A DNA stretch of 64,000 nt, from contig OY723313.1 of NCBI GenBank assembly GCA_963210315.1, positions 1,550,001-1,614,000 of the forward strand. The letters are read 5' to 3'. The notes under the pieces are model-generated. The model was given only the letters and a program-made list of their open reading frames with translations. It had not been told where the DNA came from and ran no database searches. The DNA is from Rhynchopus euleeides. Lineage: Eukaryota; Euglenozoa; Diplonemea; Diplonemida; Diplonemidae. Shown here piece after piece: positions 1 through 11,109 of this stretch; within the stretch, counting starts at the first letter, position 1, and each line of letters opens with the position of its first letter. The position numbers were made by a program, and so were the translations under genes.

Positions 1-320
1 TTGGACCTCATCATGTTTGACCCGACGACGTCACCTTTCCAGGGGACACTTTCTGTCGTATACAGGTGCGTTTACTTCGAGGCTCCCATCAAGACAACTG
101 TGTGGACTTCTGTTTCTGGTGGTTCCAAAAAGAATATGGGGCGGCGTGGCCGTCCTTCCCACCACCCCACCCTCGTGGCCACACCCAGCTTCCCCCTGGG
201 TGTGGCCATCCCCATCCCCACCAGGGCCTCTCTTCCCATTTCCGCCAGTCGGTTCTGCAAACACCACCACCACCCTCGCACCCTTCTTCTGGCAGGCCGC
301 CCCAACAACCAAGGTGCACC
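1..320. other. Upstream flank and 5' leader of the peroxidase gene
   Basis: No coding region is convincing here; open frames in several phases are expected from base composition. A pyrimidine-rich stretch (about 270-293) ends in AG at 294-295, 26 bases before the ATG at 321. This is a good candidate trans-splice acceptor for the peroxidase transcript. The first ~250 bases could be the 3' end of another gene's transcript, but nothing identifies it. Confidence 0.4.
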
Positions 321-2180
321 ATGTCGATGCGGGCGTGTGTGATGTTCACGGTGTGCTTTGTGTGTGCCGAGGGGTGGGTCCTCCCCCCGCTGTGGCGCAC
401 ACCCACGCCCGAGGGTGCGGTGGACCAGCCCCGCACCCCGCCCGGGCGGGGCATCTTCCCTCTGTCGGCGCGGCTGCGGTATGCGCCTGTGGTGCAGGGG
501 CTGGTGCGTGTGTTCCAGGAGCAGCCGCGTGCGCTGCGCCCCACCACCATGAGCATGGCGTGGCACACTGCAGCCGCCTTCAACGGGCAGGATCCCTCGC
601 TGCTGCCGCGCATGGGTGGCACGACTGGCGGGTGCATGCGCACATCGCCTGAGCTGAACATAGCGGCGAATGTCGGGCTGGATGCCCTGGTTGCGGTGCT
701 GGAGCCTGTGAAGCGGGCGTTTCCCTTCGTGTCGTACGCAGACCTGTACCTTCTGGCCGGGAATACGGCGATCGAGTTCATGGGGGGGCCGGTGATCCGG
801 TTCCGCCCCGGGCGGCGGGACTACACGGCACCGGAGGAGACGGATGCGAGGTGCATCAGTGACAACGGACGGATGCCGCTGAAGCATGTCAACAACGACC
901 CCTTCCCGCACTCGCGCGACACGCTGCTCTTCCTCTTCCAGCGCTTCCGGGAGCTGGGGATCTCGCTCGACACCGACCGGGCGGCGCTGTTCCAGATCGT
1001 GGCCCTCATGGGTGGCGGGGGCTGTAGGACCAAGAGCCGAGTCTTAGCTTGAAATCCCTACAGGACCACCATTGCACTTCGGTGGTTGGACGCAAACCCG
1101 ACCAGACTCCTTCTCGTGGGGTCCCCTGTGAGTATCTCGCTGCTTTCTCCCCAGGCCTAGGCACCCTGGGGAAGCGAGAGAAACTAATCTGGCGGTGGGG
1201 TGGCTCCCTCGGTGCTGAAGGGTCCAGAAGAACTGGAGCCGGAATAGCTGGGATGGTGACCTGGTCCAAGAAGGGGCAACCCGGAGACCGAACAACCCGG
1301 GAGGTCGGGCCACCACTGATCGGAGGCCCGAGACAGGGTGCTCGTAGAGCGCACCACCACCGCAGAGCGGGGGTAGGTAATTCATGCCTTTCCATACCTT
1401 TACACTGACCGGGGGCCCAGGGCGGACAGGAGGGAGGAAGGGACGGGCAGGCCACAGCTCCGCAATGCGCGGGGTCTTTTGTGAATGACCCGCCGTAACG
1501 GGTTGGGACACGGGGTCGGGGGAGAAAGGACCGCTGTGTACTGTGCAGGGAGCCCTTCGGGGGATTCAGGTGCCCTGCCAAGTACGCCGGCGACGCGAAA
1601 AAAATGCCTTTACTTTTTAGTTGCTTCTGACGACCTACTTTGCCTTGTTTTTACTTTTACCCCCGGTCAGACTAGCTTCCACATTCTCTCTCACACGTAG
1701 TGCATGGGACTCCCTATTGACTTGCTGTTTTTGATGTTCCGCACCCTGCCCAACCCCCATGCACTACGGGCTGGCTCGTGCACCAGTGAGATGCAGCATG
1801 CCAGTAGAAAAACAATTACGGCCCTCATGGGTGGCGGGCACGGGGTGGGGTTCATGCACCCTGAGGTGACGGGGAACAACGGGTCGTGGACGGAGACCCC
1901 GTTCGTGTTTAACAACGAGTACTTTGTGAACCTGGAGCGGGGGCTGTGGGGCACACATGCTGCGGAGGCTGTTGAGGGTACGGGGGCGCTGCAGTACCGC
2001 GGGGGGCCTGCGGGGCGCGACGTGGTGATGCTGCCGATCGACCTGGCAGTGCGGGCGGATCGCCGGCTGGTGCTGATTGTGCGCCTGTTTGCCCGCAGCA
2101 GGGTGCTGTTCTTCAAGCACTTTGTCGACGCCTGGCAGCAGCTGCAGGAGAACGGTGTCGACTTCGACGCTGCGGTGTGA
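321..2180 (+). pseudogene. Plant-type heme peroxidase (CCP/APX-like) gene interrupted by an 800-bp insertion
   Basis: Two same-frame segments, 321-1019 and 1820-2180, join into one heme peroxidase of the plant/fungal/bacterial superfamily, which reduces H2O2 with an organic or protein electron donor. Residues 1-18 are hydrophobic and may be a signal peptide. The distal site reads AWHTAAAFN with the acid-base His at residue 82; the position that normally holds the distal Arg is Ser78. The 3' segment carries the proximal motif ALMGGGHGVGFMHPE, then FVFNNEYF and MLPIDLAVRAD, all characteristic. The reading frame is broken at 1050-1052 by a stop inside the insert, exactly before the heme-ligating His. 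Precise loss of the insert plus one copy of the 19-bp duplication (819 bp) would restore the frame. I see no GT-AG pair that would splice it out. As it stands this is a disrupted allele or pseudogene; the family call is firm, the physiological substrate unknown. Confidence 0.8.
1001..1838 (+). mobile_element. 800-bp retroposon-like insertion with 19-bp target-site duplication
   Basis: GGCCCTCATGGGTGGCGGG occurs at 1001-1019 and again at 1820-1838, and the 800 bp between (1020-1819) is foreign to the peroxidase. The insert has no terminal inverted repeats, no open frame of recognisable function, and ends in the A-rich GAAAAACAATTAC. A long direct duplication plus an A-rich 3' end is typical of target-primed integration (SINE, or a 5'-truncated non-LTR element). 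The first 400 bases have local inverted repeats, for example around 1129-1181, and could derive from a structured RNA, but I could not match them to a known RNA. Because the two TSD copies are identical, the insertion looks recent. Confidence 0.75.
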
Positions 2181-3160
2181 AGAGGAACAGCCTGTCACGG
2201 TGCAAGGGAGGGTGGAGTCAGTGGAACGGGGACCCGTCCGTCCTCCGCTTCCCTCTGAGCAAATGCGCCCTGCCTAGATGCTGCGGCACGCAACAAGGCG
2301 CGTGTCTGCCCGTCTTTTTGAGTTCTGTGTTCTCTGTCCCCCTTTCCCGATTTTCTTTTTGCCACCCGCTTCCACTTGCCCTTTTGTTTGCACCCAGCTC
2401 CGCGCAGTGCAACCAACCGTGTTACCGTCCCGTGACACCGCAACCTTGCACGCGCCCAGCTGCTGTGCCACTCTCAGCATGCACTTCCTTACTGCACGAA
2501 TTCAATTCCACACCCAGCTGTCGATGGTTACAGCTGGTTTGCAAGCCTGCGCTGCCCCAGCGAACGAACTATAAAACAACCGAAGAAGAGAAAAGAAATG
2601 ACCGCAGCGATATGCTTGCACGGGGCCGCGGCTTTCACTCTGCCAACACGCCCTCTCTACCCAAGGCCCGCTCCTCGGCACACACCCACCCTGCCCCCCC
2701 CCCCCCCTGGTGTACTCACCCGGGTCGGCAGGTTTTGCTCTCTATCCCACACACACCCACACCCTCTCTCTCTCCTTAAACCCCATCCCCCCGCGTTGAC
2801 CTTTGCTTGCAGGTGTCGCCGAATGGCGCCGCCACGCGGGAGTGCCAGCAGTCGCTATATGGGAGCAGCACCCACCCACCCCCCCAACACCCGTTTCCCA
2901 CGCCAGCTCCCCACTCCCCTGCCGTATGCAGTACGCCCTCGGATGGGCATACCACCCCCCACAGCCAGACTGTGCTATTTGGTTGAGGCGCACACAACAG
3001 CCCCCCTTTATAGGCCGGGGGGATTACACACGCACCCCCCCCCCCCCCATCCCCCCCACCACCCACGGCATGCCGCCCTGACCTTGCGTGAAACCCTTGG
3101 GGCATCCCACCCTCCTAACCGACGCCTCCCCCCCTTCCCTCATTACCCCCTCTCCACAAC
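2181..3160. other. Intergenic region, pyrimidine-rich
   Basis: No gene is seen. It would hold the peroxidase 3' UTR and the RBR ligase 5' leader. It contains C-homopolymers (near 2694-2707 and 3037-3050), CA/CT-rich tracts, and a CTTGCAG acceptor-like site near 2808-2812 that could serve trans-splicing. Confidence 0.4.
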
Positions 3161-6100
3161 ATGCCTCCCCCCGACGCAACACCAGCACCGACACCCCCTG
3201 CTGCTCCTGCGGCGGCTCAGCCCGGTTCCTCCTCCTCCTCCTCTTCTGCTTCATCACCCCCCGCCAATTCCCCGCCCCCGGCTCTACTGGAGAACCCTTA
3301 TGAGAAGCACATTGTGAACTACTGGCTGCAGGGGTCGGTCGCCCGGACAGGCCCTTGGAAGAATGCTCTCGATGCCGTGACACAGGTGGAGGCAATTCTG
3401 CTCGAGATGGTGGAGGCGGGGCGCCTCCCCGCTACGCTCAGCACGGAGAGCATCCGCCTCGCCACGACACTCGCCTTTGAGGAGAAGCCGCAGCTCGCAG
3501 GAGATGCGATCGCACGGAGGGCAGCCGAGGCACTGCGCAGCGGGGCGCCCATCTCCAACCCATACCACAGGTCGCTGGACACACCTCTTGCGGAGCCAGC
3601 CCCCACGACACCTGTCCGGATCCCCATTCCCGAAGGGCTGGAGGTGTTCGAAACCCCCTCCCCCGACGCCTCCTCCGGCCCACGCACCGCCCTCCGGGGC
3701 GACGGCAGCGCGCCCCGCTCCCCCCTCCGCTGGGTAGCGCGGCAGTGCCTCTCCCTCGGTGTCCGGGTCAGCCCCAAGGTGGAGCGTAGCCCGCCCACCT
3801 TCCTCACACTCCTCTGCGGAGCCCTGGGGCTGGGGAGGGGGGGTAACGCTGCCAAGCGGGCTGCACCCGACAGCTCTGCCGGGGATGACGAATCCACTCC
3901 GGGCCAGCAGAAGCGCAGACGGACCACCGGACAGCCCACACCCTGGGGTGTCGATGAGACCCCTGTTGGCGAAGGTGGAGGTGGTGGAGGAGGTGGCGCC
4001 GTCTCCCTCCCCGAGGTGTCTGTGGAGGCGTCGGGCACCCTCCTCGATTACCTCGTGGATGCTGCGGGGCAGAGCAGCGTGCACCGCCTGGCCTACCTCA
4101 GGGTGCCCCGTGGGAGGGGTGTCGCCCCCGGAGGGGGCTGTGGTGTGATTCAGGAGTATGCTGCGGTGGGCCCGGCCAGCCGCACCTTTGAGGGCAACGC
4201 GGCGCGGTGCTTTGTGAAGGTGAGGCTTTCTGGGGGCGGCAGCAGCGGCAGCAGCTCCACCAGGTTTTTCAACGCGCCCCCAGCAGCGCTGGCGCTGGGG
4301 AGGCCAGGCGGTGCCGGCGGAGTAGTGCCGCTCTCCCGGACGAGCTGCATAACCCTGAAGAGGGGGGAGTCGGCCGTGATCGCGCGGGAGGCTGCGGCCC
4401 TCGCCCTGTCGAAGATCCGCATCGCAACGGTGACCCTCCCGGGGACACCCCCGGCGGCGCTGGACGCCTTCGGGATGGCGGTGCACAGGCTGTTCCCCGA
4501 CTCGCTCCTCTTCTTCATCCCAGCCACATCATCCGGGGCGTGGGACTACCACGTCTGCATCTGCGGGCTGGCATGCGACGTCGCGCTGGGCTGGCTCCGC
4601 GACACCTCCGCGCCCATCGCCGTCGAGCTCGCCGCCGACCCCCCCCAGGAGTGGGCCGCAATCGCCTCCTCCCTGAAGCGCGCCCACGGGGGGTCCATCT
4701 GGTGCGCCGCCGCTGCGGGGCAGCTTGGGTGCGGCCCCCGCACCCCCCTGTGGTGCCTCACGGAAGGCGGGCTGCTGACCCCCGCGATGTCCGTCGCTCT
4801 GGAGAGGGCGGTGCGCTCCGACTCCCGCGTGCTCCTCCCGGTCCGCTCCGGCGTGCTGCTCGGGTGCGGAGGCCCTGCAGAACCCTGGAGGGACGCGGGG
4901 CTCTTCAAGCTGGCCAGCGTGAGCCAGGGTGAGGTGGCTGGCGGGCCGCACCCGCGGGGCACATTCGGGGTGTTCCGGGCGCCCGGTGTGCTGTCGCATG
5001 TGCACAGGGTGGGGGATGTGGTGAGGGTGACGCGGAGCGACCACCTCGGGCACACCGTGACGGTGCACAACATCGAGGGGACCACCATGACTGTCGACGC
5101 GGACAGCTACGGCGCGCTCGCCTTTGATGTGCATGTCCACGATGCGGTGCAGGTGGTGCGGAAGGGGCTCATCCCAATCCCCGTGGTGCAGGCGTCGTTC
5201 GATGCCAAAGTAAGCCTCCGCATCCAGGGTAATGGAGTGTTCGACTTCAGGCTGCGCGCGCCACCCGGGGGCCAGCAGCAGCAGCAGCAGCAGCAGGGTG
5301 ACACCCCCGAAGGGGCCGAGGGTGGTGGCGACAGCGCCGAGGGTGCGCAGCCCCCCTCCCCTGTCCTGCAGGCGAGGCTCCCCGGGGGTGACAGGTGGGC
5401 CACCCTCACCCGGCTGTCACTCTTCTCCAACGGGGAGCTCCTCCTCGTCGTTGCGGATTTTGTGGAGGAGCCGACCGATGGGCTCCGCCGTGAGATCGGG
5501 TTTATGCACCACATCGTCCCCGGGGCGTATGTGCTGGGGGCCCTCACCACGCTGCGGAGCTTCTGCCAGGCGGCGCAGGTGTCGCACAACCTGTTCAAAA
5601 TCCCCGCGGAGCTGTCGATGCCTGTGGAGGAGCTGATGGAGTTCCCCGACCCCACCCCGCCGCACGAAACCCCCGGGGGCGGCGCCTGGGTCGCGGCCGC
5701 GGGGCCCGCGCCCCTCCGCCGCCACCTCCTCTCCGAGACGGTGGCGCTGTGGGGCGCCCCGACAGCCTTCCTCCGCACGCCCCCGGAGGCCACCCTCTGC
5801 GTGATGCACCACTGCCAGCGCATCCGCGACAGGGCAGGTGTCGCGCTGCTGGACTGCCAGCCCTCCGGCCTCCTCCGTGCGGTGGGAGCCCCCAGCGCCA
5901 TCGCCGCCCTCCGCTGCGCTGTCGCAGAGGTCGCCTCCGCCGCAGCCGCGGCCCACCAGCGCCGCCGCGCCCGGAGACTCCGCGACGAGGTGCTGGAGGA
6001 CATGCGCAACATCCGCGTCTCCCTCCCCCTCCCCCCGCACGCCCTCCAGGCGCTTCGGGTGGAGGCGGAGCCCGGGGGCCCGCCCCCCGGCTTCGACCCC

Positions 6101-9100
6101 CCCGCCGGCTCCGCCGGCGGCACCCCGTTTGTCGAATCGCTCAACGCGGCAGCCGCGTCGCTCGTCATGCTCCTGGCGACGCCGAAACCGCCGGACCCCA
6201 CCCCCCCTACACCGCCATCACCACCACCCGCCCCGCTGGGGCCTCTCTCGCGACTCCCCTTCGGCAGCCTGTTCGCTGCTCGGGGTGGTGGAGGTGGAGG
6301 TGGAGGTGGTGCCAGCGAGCAGACCACCAGCCCCGAAGGGGCTGGCGGTCTGCTCGATGGTGGGGGCTCAGGGGAGGCTCCTGCAGGGGGTGTGGCCTGC
6401 GGGTCGCTGTGGCACAGTGCCATAATGGGGGACCTGCGGGTCGCCGCGGGCGATGCGGTGTCGGGGTGGGTTCCGGAGGCGGGGGATGAGGTGCTGTTCA
6501 CGCCGCCGGAGGCGTTCCGCGCGATGCTGCGGCAGCAGGCGGCGGACCCGCCGGTGCCGCTGCGGGTTTCGGGGAGGGTCGTGTCGGTGGAGGCGACTGG
6601 AGGCGGAGGTGGAGGCAACCCTGTCTGCTGGGTGGAGGGTGACCCGGACGCCCGTCTCCACCGCTTCCTCCCGCAGGAGCTGGTGCTGGCGGGGAGTGGG
6701 GGCGAGGTGGGGTCCTCCGCGTCGCGGCGGCGGTGGCGCGGGGTGGTCAGCGGGGTCTCCCTGGATGGGGCTGACCCGGCGGCGCACCGCTTCGCCCTGG
6801 AGTGGCTGCGGGGCGTCTTCTATGGGCCGCGCGTGCTGCTCCGCCCGACCCTCGCGTGTGTCACGGTCGACCTGGAGGGTGGCGCGGGGGCTGTCCAGCT
6901 GAGGTGCCCCTTTGCAGACCAGATGGATGTCGGGCGTGGTGGTGGGTCTGCGGGAGAGGGTGGCGGCAGCAGCAGCAGCAGGAGTCTCGTGGGGTCCCTT
7001 ATGGGGGAGCTGGCGAGGTTTCTGCAGGACTTCGCGCTGTGTGTGACAGTGGAGGTGGCTCTCAGTAAGTACCCCGCTTCGCTGGTGATAGCGGGGCCTG
7101 CCGCAGCTTCGTTCTGCAGGGAGATCTACGACGGGGCGTGCGAGAGGGCGGATGCGCTGGCGGGGGCTGCGCATGACAGCGGCACAAGGGAGCTCTTCCT
7201 GCAGTGTGTGGTGTCGCTGAGGCGTGTGGTGGAGCGTGTCCAGGCTGCCGCGGATGACCCGTCGGAGCTTGTCAGGGATGATGCGGACCCGCTGTCCGAC
7301 TCGCGCTTCCTCCCCCCCGAAGGGGTGTCAGAGCGCCTGTCAGAGGTATGGCAGCGCAAGAGGGAAAGAGGGGGGAGCGGGTGATGGTTGGAGGGTTGGG
7401 TTATTGCTTTGCTGCAAACATCGATCAGCGGGGGTGGTGTGTGGGTTGGGTAGTCATCAGTTTCAGGGGCTGGCCCCGCCTGCTTGCAAGCTGTTTTTTT
7501 GTGTCTCGGCCTCAGCCCCCTGCCCCCCCTCTCCATCCCACCTCTCTGTTTTGCAGATCCTCACGCGTGACATCTGCGAGAGGTACGGCGTCGTCGGGCG
7601 TGTCGACCTCCCCGAGGCGACGCTGCGCCTCAGCGGTCGTGAGGATGACCTCGAAGCTGCGATCTCCGCCATCGGGCGGTGCTTCGCGCAGCCGCGGTGG
7701 TCCCTCCCGAGATCTGTGGACCGCACCGTGCCGTTCGCCGCCTGCCGCGACGACTGGGCTGTGCTGCACCTGCTGAAGGGCGCGCTGGGCCTCCAGGATG
7801 CCCACCGCACCTCCGAGCAGGCAGTGGCCCTCCGCGGCACCCAGGCGCAGTGCGAGGCCGCCGCCGCCGTGCTCGCCGGAGGCGAGCACCACCCCCCCGG
7901 GCCGCCCCCGCCGCCCACCACCTGCAGCGCCTGTCTGCTGGGTCACGACGACCACGACGGCGACGACGACCCGGAGCCCCTCCACACGCTCCTCTGCCAG
8001 CACGCCGTGCACCCCTCCTGCCTGCGCGCCTTCCATGCGGCACGCCTCAGCACACGCCAGGAGGAGGGCGCTGTGGGCCCGGTGCCCGTGCGCTGCCCTG
8101 CGCTGTGCAGCCACATCCTGACGGTGAAGGAGCACACACGCATCTTGGGTGCCGAGGGCTGCCTGGACCACCTGGAGGCGCTTGTGGAGCAGCTCATGAT
8201 GGAGCGGAGCGACACCCGGAAGTGTCCGGGGTGTGGGGACTGGCTGGCCTGCTCGCCGGCCTTCAGCGAGACGCTGCGGTGCCACCGCTGCGCGCGGCGG
8301 ATGTGCAGCAACACGGCGGGTGGGTGCGGGGGGAGGCCCCACGAGCTGTCCTGCGACGCCTTCCAGGAGGCGGAGGCGGCGATGCTGCTGCGGCGCGGCG
8401 TGGCGCAGGGCGGGGAGATGGCGGTGCAGGCGGCGCAGGGCGATGCTGTGCCCTGCCGCGGCTGCCCGGCGCTCATCCTGCGCGACACGGGGGGTGAGGA
8501 GACGTGCACCTACATGCGGTGCAGGCAGTGCAACTATGAGTTCTGCTGGCTCTGCCTGCAGCCGGCGAACGACCACAGGCACATCGACCCTCTGCAGCCC
8601 TTCAGCACGCCTGCATGCGACCCGGAGGTATGGAGTGTTTTGGTGGTGCTGTATCAAAGGCAGAGAATACAACAGGCCCCAAAGTATTACGGGTACAGAG
8701 CACAGTGCAGTTGACAGCTCAGATCAGAGCTGTGTGGCCACACGACTCCAACAAGACTGGTGTTCGAGTGGTGGCAGAGTGTGTGTAGTTGAGGAGGTGG
8801 GCTCTGTGTCTTTGCTGCTGTCGCACCTCAACCCCTTTGCAGAATCGTGCCTCGCGGATCGTGAAGCACCACACGCGGCCCGCATTCACGCTGCGCATCA
8901 GCCGCAGGTGGCTGTCCTGCACAGTGTGTGGCGTGTCGCTTGCCTCCAGCGAGCAGCAGGGCAGCGCTGCGTATGAGTGCCTGCAGTGCCTCAACATGTG
9001 GCTCTGCAGCGCATGCGAAGCCAGCGGAGGGTGTCCCGAGGACACTCGCCATGTCGTGGCGGAGCTGCACACACACGAGGTATGTGCGACACTCAAGATC

Positions 9101-11109
9101 ACCCCACCAAGCGAACACGTCCACAAGAGCTTGCCACCAGCAGCAGCTCCGTTGGGGAGGCCATCATGCTCCTTCCCACACAACCTTACACTGAATAATT
9201 ATAACCCTGTGCCTGGAATTTTGTCCAAAAAATATCACGTTTTCGCACAAGGCATAAAATGGTCAAAAAACCCGAAAATCGGGTTTGTAGGGTATAGGTC
9301 CCCTGTCTGAAAATGCAAAATATGGCCCCGCAGGTGCCCCCAGAGTGATTTAAAATTGGAAAATCGACATTTTCCACCTACGGGAAATCCCCCAAAATAG
9401 GGGGTCCCCAGTCACGAACCCCAAAAAAATGTCCCGCGCGCCTCTAAGGCACTCTGGATTTTTATTATGTCATCCAGATGTCACATCTGGGTCCAGGAAC
9501 ACCGGTTTTTGGCCTCAGGAAGTCGAAAAATATGTGTGGAAATTTTTATTCCTGACCAGGATCCCCTAAAAGCCCGATTTCCCCTGTTTACACATGGGGG
9601 ATTTCGTGCAACGCCCGCTCGTGTGCTGAGTGTGTTATCCGCGACGTGGATGCGGTCGCCCTCTTCCTCCCAGAAGCCACTGATCTTCCTCATCCAACTT
9701 CACCTCTGGATGTACGCGGCACGTGCTTGGGTTGTCCTGTCGCAGTGCAGCAGAAGTCCCCTGTGCACTGCTGCCCAAGCCATTTCGGCTGCACGGAATA
9801 CGCCACGCAGAGTAACGTGGTATCGCGTGACCAGCTCGTGAGGCTTGTGCCCCGAATCGAATCGATAGGCTGCGAGCTGCATTGCCTCGGTCAGTTGATG
9901 TCCTTGTGTGTGCATTTTTGTGCACAACAGTCCCTTGGGTATCTGCAGCGCAGGTGCCTGCACTGGACCAGAGGACTTCTGATTTGCCTCTGGCGCTTGT
10001 GATCGGAACGGATGCGGCGACATGCCACGGTGCCCATGGATAGCCATGCCGGCACGAAAGTACGTTCACGACGGTTGATTACCATTGCTGCACTCTATCA
10101 GAACCCGAAGGGTCGCAGCTCACCTGAACGCCCACCAGGCCCCCCAGCAGGGGGTGAAACCAAAGGGTCCCCCCTGGGGTTTTTTAACCCAAAATTTTCG
10201 AATTCGACATGTCCCCGGGATTTCCACTATGTCGCAGATTTCGACCATTGGGTCAAGAAAACCTAAAAATCTAGGGGGGAGGTGCTGAAGGATTGCACTG
10301 AAAATTTTATCTAACTCGGTCAAAATTCCAGGCACAGGGTTTATGAATTTGACTGCAAGAGGGAGACGCACACACGCCTCAGGGCTGCCACGTGACCCCG
10401 CACCACACCACAGATGCTCTGCGGCCAGGGCGACCCACTGGAGGAGGCCACGGCGAAGATCGGGCCTGTGACCCCCAAGTTCCCGGCGCCCATCCCGCTG
10501 TGCAAGCTGTGCCACAGGCAGGCGTTTGGCCAGGTCATGCAGTGCACAAACCACGCCTACCTCGTGTGCAGGGCCTGCGCCGCCACACTGGACACGGTGT
10601 CCCAGAGGTTCGGCGACGACCAGGCCTGCATGGTGAAGGGACAGTGGATGTACAGCACGCTGCTGGGCGTGCCTGTCGACGGCACGGTCATCACGGGGCA
10701 GACGCAGTACTTGAAGCTCCCACCGGGATGGGAGCTTGCTGAGGATACGCTTGAGGTCCGCAAGGTCGTGCAGTCCCACACCTGGTCCACACGCAAGCTG
10801 GTCGTTGCCTCTGGCAGGGCCTTCCCCACTAAGGGCGCACCAAGCGGTAGCGCTCTGGTCGTCCACCGCGCCCTAGCTGGGTCGGCCGCAGCGGGTTACC
10901 GCCCACATGCCGTGCTGCCTGCCCCCTCCCAGGTGCTCATCCGCCAGCCTGTGTCAGGGCCTGGCGCCCTCCCGTCCGACCTCGACATCCCCTGGCTGCA
11001 GGGCAGCCGCCCCGCACCCCAGGCCATGTCGGCAGCAGACGAGTACTCACTCCCCGTCCGCCTCCTCTTCCACATGCCTCTCGAACCCTCCGACCTGACG
11101 AGGCGTTAG
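3161..11109 (+). CDS. Large RBR-type (RING1-IBR-RING2) E3 ubiquitin ligase, four exons
   Basis: Exons 3161-7345, 7557-8627, 8843-9079 and 10414-11109 join in phase 0 each time into a 2062-aa protein; donors are GTATGG, GTATGG and GTATGT, acceptors TTGCAG, TTGCAG and CACAG. Exon 1 (1395 aa) is Gly/Pro-rich with a Gln run and no domain I recognise. Exon 2 begins with a small KH-like stretch (DICERYGVVGRVDL), then RING1 from Cys1518, an IBR (CPGCGDWLAC, CHRCARRMC) and RING2 ending FCWLC. RBR ligases pass ubiquitin through a RING2 Cys; the candidate is Cys1712 in GEETCTYMRC, where the usual following His is Tyr. Exons 3 and 4 add two more Cys/His clusters: a C1/ZZ-like one (CTVCGVSL, CLQCLNMWLCSAC) and CKLCHRQAF...CRACAATL. 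The layout recalls plant helicase-RBR proteins but lacks a helicase. Substrate unknown. Start: the ATG after the pyrimidine-rich leader. Confidence 0.85.
9203..10341. mobile_element. Non-autonomous DNA transposon (MITE-like), copy 1, inside intron 3 of the RBR gene
   Basis: A 1139-bp element begins AACCCTGTGCCTGGAATTTT and ends with the reverse complement of the same sequence, giving terminal inverted repeats of about 20 bp. It is flanked by TAT at 9200-9202 and 10342-10344, a 3-bp target duplication. A second copy lies at 29384-30520 in the same orientation with only scattered differences. No transposase-like frame is present, so movement would need a helper in trans. It occupies most of the 1334-bp intron (9080-10413); without element and duplication the intron would be about 190 bp, like its neighbours (211 and 215 bp). 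The 3-bp duplication is compatible with PIF/Harbinger- or CACTA-like families, but the family is not proven. Confidence 0.85.

Noticed and set aside
1050-1560. Possible rRNA or group I/II intron fragment (structured-looking GC-rich sequence)
   Set aside because: I could not find conserved rRNA blocks, a domain V-like hairpin or group I core elements; only local inverted repeats.
1020-1819. Spliceosomal intron in the peroxidase gene
   Set aside because: No GT..AG pair tried near the edges restores the frame, the donor GTATG consensus of the other introns is absent, and the perfect 19-bp duplication is explained better by insertion.
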